DNA of 64,000 bases from NCBI RefSeq assembly GCF_014698045.1, contig NZ_JACJSE010000010.1, positions 124,001 to 188,000 of the forward strand. The letters are read 5' to 3'. Positions 62,646 through 64,000 of this stretch are shown here, piece after piece. A program made the translations under genes and the position numbers. Position 1 is the first letter of the stretch; each line of letters opens with the position of its first letter. This DNA is from Aulosira sp. FACHB-615. Its GTDB lineage: Bacteria; Cyanobacteriota; Cyanobacteriia; Cyanobacteriales; Nostocaceae. The notes beneath the pieces were generated by a model. That model searched no databases, was not told where the DNA came from, and saw nothing but the letters and a program-made list of their open reading frames with translations.

Positions 62646-63833
62646 ATGATGAAACTAGAACTATCTACTCAACAAAAAAACGCTCAAGCTGAATTTAGAG
62701 CTTTTGTTAACCAAGAAATTTGTCCTGATGCTGGTAAATGGGATAGACAAGAATTTACGCCACCAGAATTAATTAAAAAAATTGCTCAACGCGGTTTTCT
62801 TGGTGCTATCTTACCCCAAGAATATGGTGGTCAGGCAATGGATATGATTACCTATGGCATTCTCAATGAAGAAATTGGGCGGGGATGTTCTTCTATTAGA
62901 AGTTTGTTGACAGTTCATAACATGGTTGCTCATGCTGTGTGTAAATGGGGTAATAAATCTCAAAAAGAATATTGGCTGCCAAAACTGGCATCTGGAGAAA
63001 TTATCGCGGCTTTTGCTTTAAGTGAACCGAATGTTGGTAGCGATGCGAAAAGTGTAGAAACCACAGCAGTATTAGTTGGTGATGCTTATGTTTTAAATGG
63101 GCAGAAAAAATGGATTACCTACGGACAAATAGCAGATATCTATTTAGTTTTTGCTCAATGTGAAGGTAAACCGACGGCTTTTTTAGTAGAAAAAAATAGC
63201 CCAGGTTTTACAGTGAAGCCCATGTCTGGCATTTTAGGTGTGAGGGCTTCAATGTCAGCAGAATTATATTTTCATAACTGTCAAATTCCGCGAGAAAACT
63301 TAGTTGGTAGATTAGGTTTTGGGTTTGCTTATATTGCTGCTTCTGCTCTTGATTATGGTAGATATAGTGTGGCAGCAGGATGTGTTGGTATTGCTCAAGC
63401 TTGTTTAGAAGCTTGCATCAAATATACAAATGAACGTAAACAGTTTGGTGTGTATCTCAAAGAACATCAATTAATTCGGCAAAAAATTACGCAGATGATA
63501 GCTAACACCAAAGCAGCGAGGTTGTTATGTTATCAAGCTGGTTATCTCAAAGATATTAACGACCCCAACTCTATTATTGAGACTTCTATTGCCAAGTATT
63601 TTGCATCTACAGTTGCTACCAAAATAGCTAATGATGCTGTGCAGCTTCATGGCGGGAATGGTTGTAGTAATGAGTACCCTGTGGAGAGGTATTTACGCGA
63701 CTCGAAAATTATGGAAATTATTGAAGGTAGTACTCAAATTCAAGAAATTACAATTGCTGAGTCTGGTTATCAAGATTATTTATTTGCAAACGTAGCTACT
63801 GGTTTAGATAAGCAATTAGCAGAGAGAAATTAA
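62646..63833 (+). CDS. Acyl-CoA dehydrogenase (FkbI-like)
   Basis: 395 residues (ATG 62646 or 62649). Full acyl-CoA dehydrogenase fold: N-terminal helical part (FRAFVNQEICPDAGKW), FAD/substrate beta domain (AFALSEPNVGSDAKSVETTA, KKWITYGQIADIYLVF) and C-terminal helices (YTNERKQFGVYLKEHQLIRQ, AVQLHGGNGCSNEYPVERYL, RDSKIMEIIEGSTQIQEI). In the methoxymalonyl route the homologue FkbI performs an oxidation on ACP-bound substrate. Adjacent to the free ACP and the FkbH-like gene. Confidence 0.92.
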   Translation: MMKLELSTQQKNAQAEFRAFVNQEICPDAGKWDRQEFTPPELIKKIAQRGFLGAILPQEYGGQAMDMITYGILNEEIGRGCSSIRSLLTVHNMVAHAVCKWGNKSQKEYWLPKLASGEIIAAFALSEPNVGSDAKSVETTAVLVGDAYVLNGQKKWITYGQIADIYLVFAQCEGKPTAFLVEKNSPGFTVKPMSGILGVRASMSAELYFHNCQIPRENLVGRLGFGFAYIAASALDYGRYSVAAGCVGIAQACLEACIKYTNERKQFGVYLKEHQLIRQKITQMIANTKAARLLCYQAGYLKDINDPNSIIETSIAKYFASTVATKIANDAVQLHGGNGCSNEYPVERYLRDSKIMEIIEGSTQIQEITIAESGYQDYLFANVATGLDKQLAERN

Positions 63834-63836
63834 TCT

Positions 63837-64000
63837 ATGGTTAGTATTCAAGAGCTAAATTTAAATAGTAAACAAAAAGATAAAAAAGTAATTAAATGTG
63901 TCGTTTGGGATTTAGATAATACCCTATGGCATGGAATTTTGCTAGAAGATAATCAAGTTTCTCTGCGTGAAAATATTGCAAGTTTGATGGAAACTTTAGA
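63837..64000 (+). CDS. FkbH-like HAD-superfamily protein (start only, cut by window edge)
   Basis: 54 residues are visible from ATG 63837 (MVSIQELNLNSKQKDKK). CVVWDLDNTLWHGILLEDN carries the HAD motif DxDxT and the WxG of FkbH proteins, which in methoxymalonyl-ACP biosynthesis take a glyceryl group from 1,3-bisphosphoglycerate, dephosphorylate it and load it on the ACP. Starts 3 bases after the preceding stop. The rest, and the expected O-methyltransferase, would lie to the right. Confidence 0.88.
   Translation, partial: MVSIQELNLNSKQKDKKVIKCVVWDLDNTLWHGILLEDNQVSLRENIASLMETL

Overview
The window looks like chromosome of a filamentous, probably heterocyst-forming cyanobacterium (Nostoc/Calothrix/Tolypothrix type). 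This rests on abundant HIP1 octamers (GCGATCGC), a 7-bp tandem repeat (STRR), a group I intron in tRNA-fMet, a CcaA-type carbonic anhydrase, a CGLD27 green-lineage protein, multi-domain GAF/AAA/histidine kinases, an AMIN-domain TonB receptor, and many small dispersed repeats and MITE-like elements. The species cannot be named from sequence alone.

Layout. 0-5.6 kb: three signalling genes on the minus strand (two response-regulator/histidine-kinase proteins and a Cache-HAMP-kinase-receiver hybrid). 6-11.4 kb: a heme-oxygenase-like fold protein, a DUF697 GTPase, a truncated homing-endonuclease relative, initiator tRNA with a group I intron, asparaginase, CGLD27 and RsfS. 11.7-13.1 kb: a damaged IS200/IS605 element. 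13.3-17.3 kb: a glycosyltransferase, carbonic anhydrase and a membrane protein, separated by repeat-rich spacers. 17.8-19.5 kb: an IS110-type element. 19.5-24.6 kb: an accessory or prophage-like block with six tightly packed small minus-strand genes, a divergent XRE regulator, a small lipoprotein and a catalytic-domain-only tyrosine recombinase. 24.8-30.5 kb: a rightward eight-gene operon built around a long collagen-like protein and a phage-tail-fibre-like protein, ending in a holin-like membrane peptide; its function is unknown to me. 30.6-35.2 kb: an anion permease, a PPOX flavoprotein divergent from a MocR/PdxR regulator, and a DUF938 methyltransferase. 35.3-44.8 kb: a second signalling block (1815-aa Ser/Thr-kinase/AAA/GAF/His-kinase, Cache hybrid kinase, receiver-kinase), paralogous to the left end. 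45.2-49 kb: siderophore-type uptake (periplasmic binding protein plus TonB-dependent receptor). 50-64 kb: a hybrid NRPS/PKS gene cluster that continues beyond the window.

The biosynthetic cluster can be read as an assembly line. A fatty-acyl-AMP ligase loads a fatty acid onto an ACP. A condensation/adenylation/N-methyltransferase/PCP module adds one N-methylated amino acid. A KS-AT-KR-ACP module adds a ketide and reduces it. Four genes (3-hydroxyacyl-CoA dehydrogenase, discrete ACP, acyl-CoA dehydrogenase, FkbH-like HAD protein) match the methoxymalonyl-ACP extender pathway. The AT present here has the malonyl-type HAFH signature, so the unusual extender is probably used by a module beyond the right edge.

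The best candidate for an undescribed system is the collagen-like/tail-fibre operon at 24.8-30.5 kb with the adjoining recombinase and small-gene block. All assignments are from reading the sequence; no searches were run.
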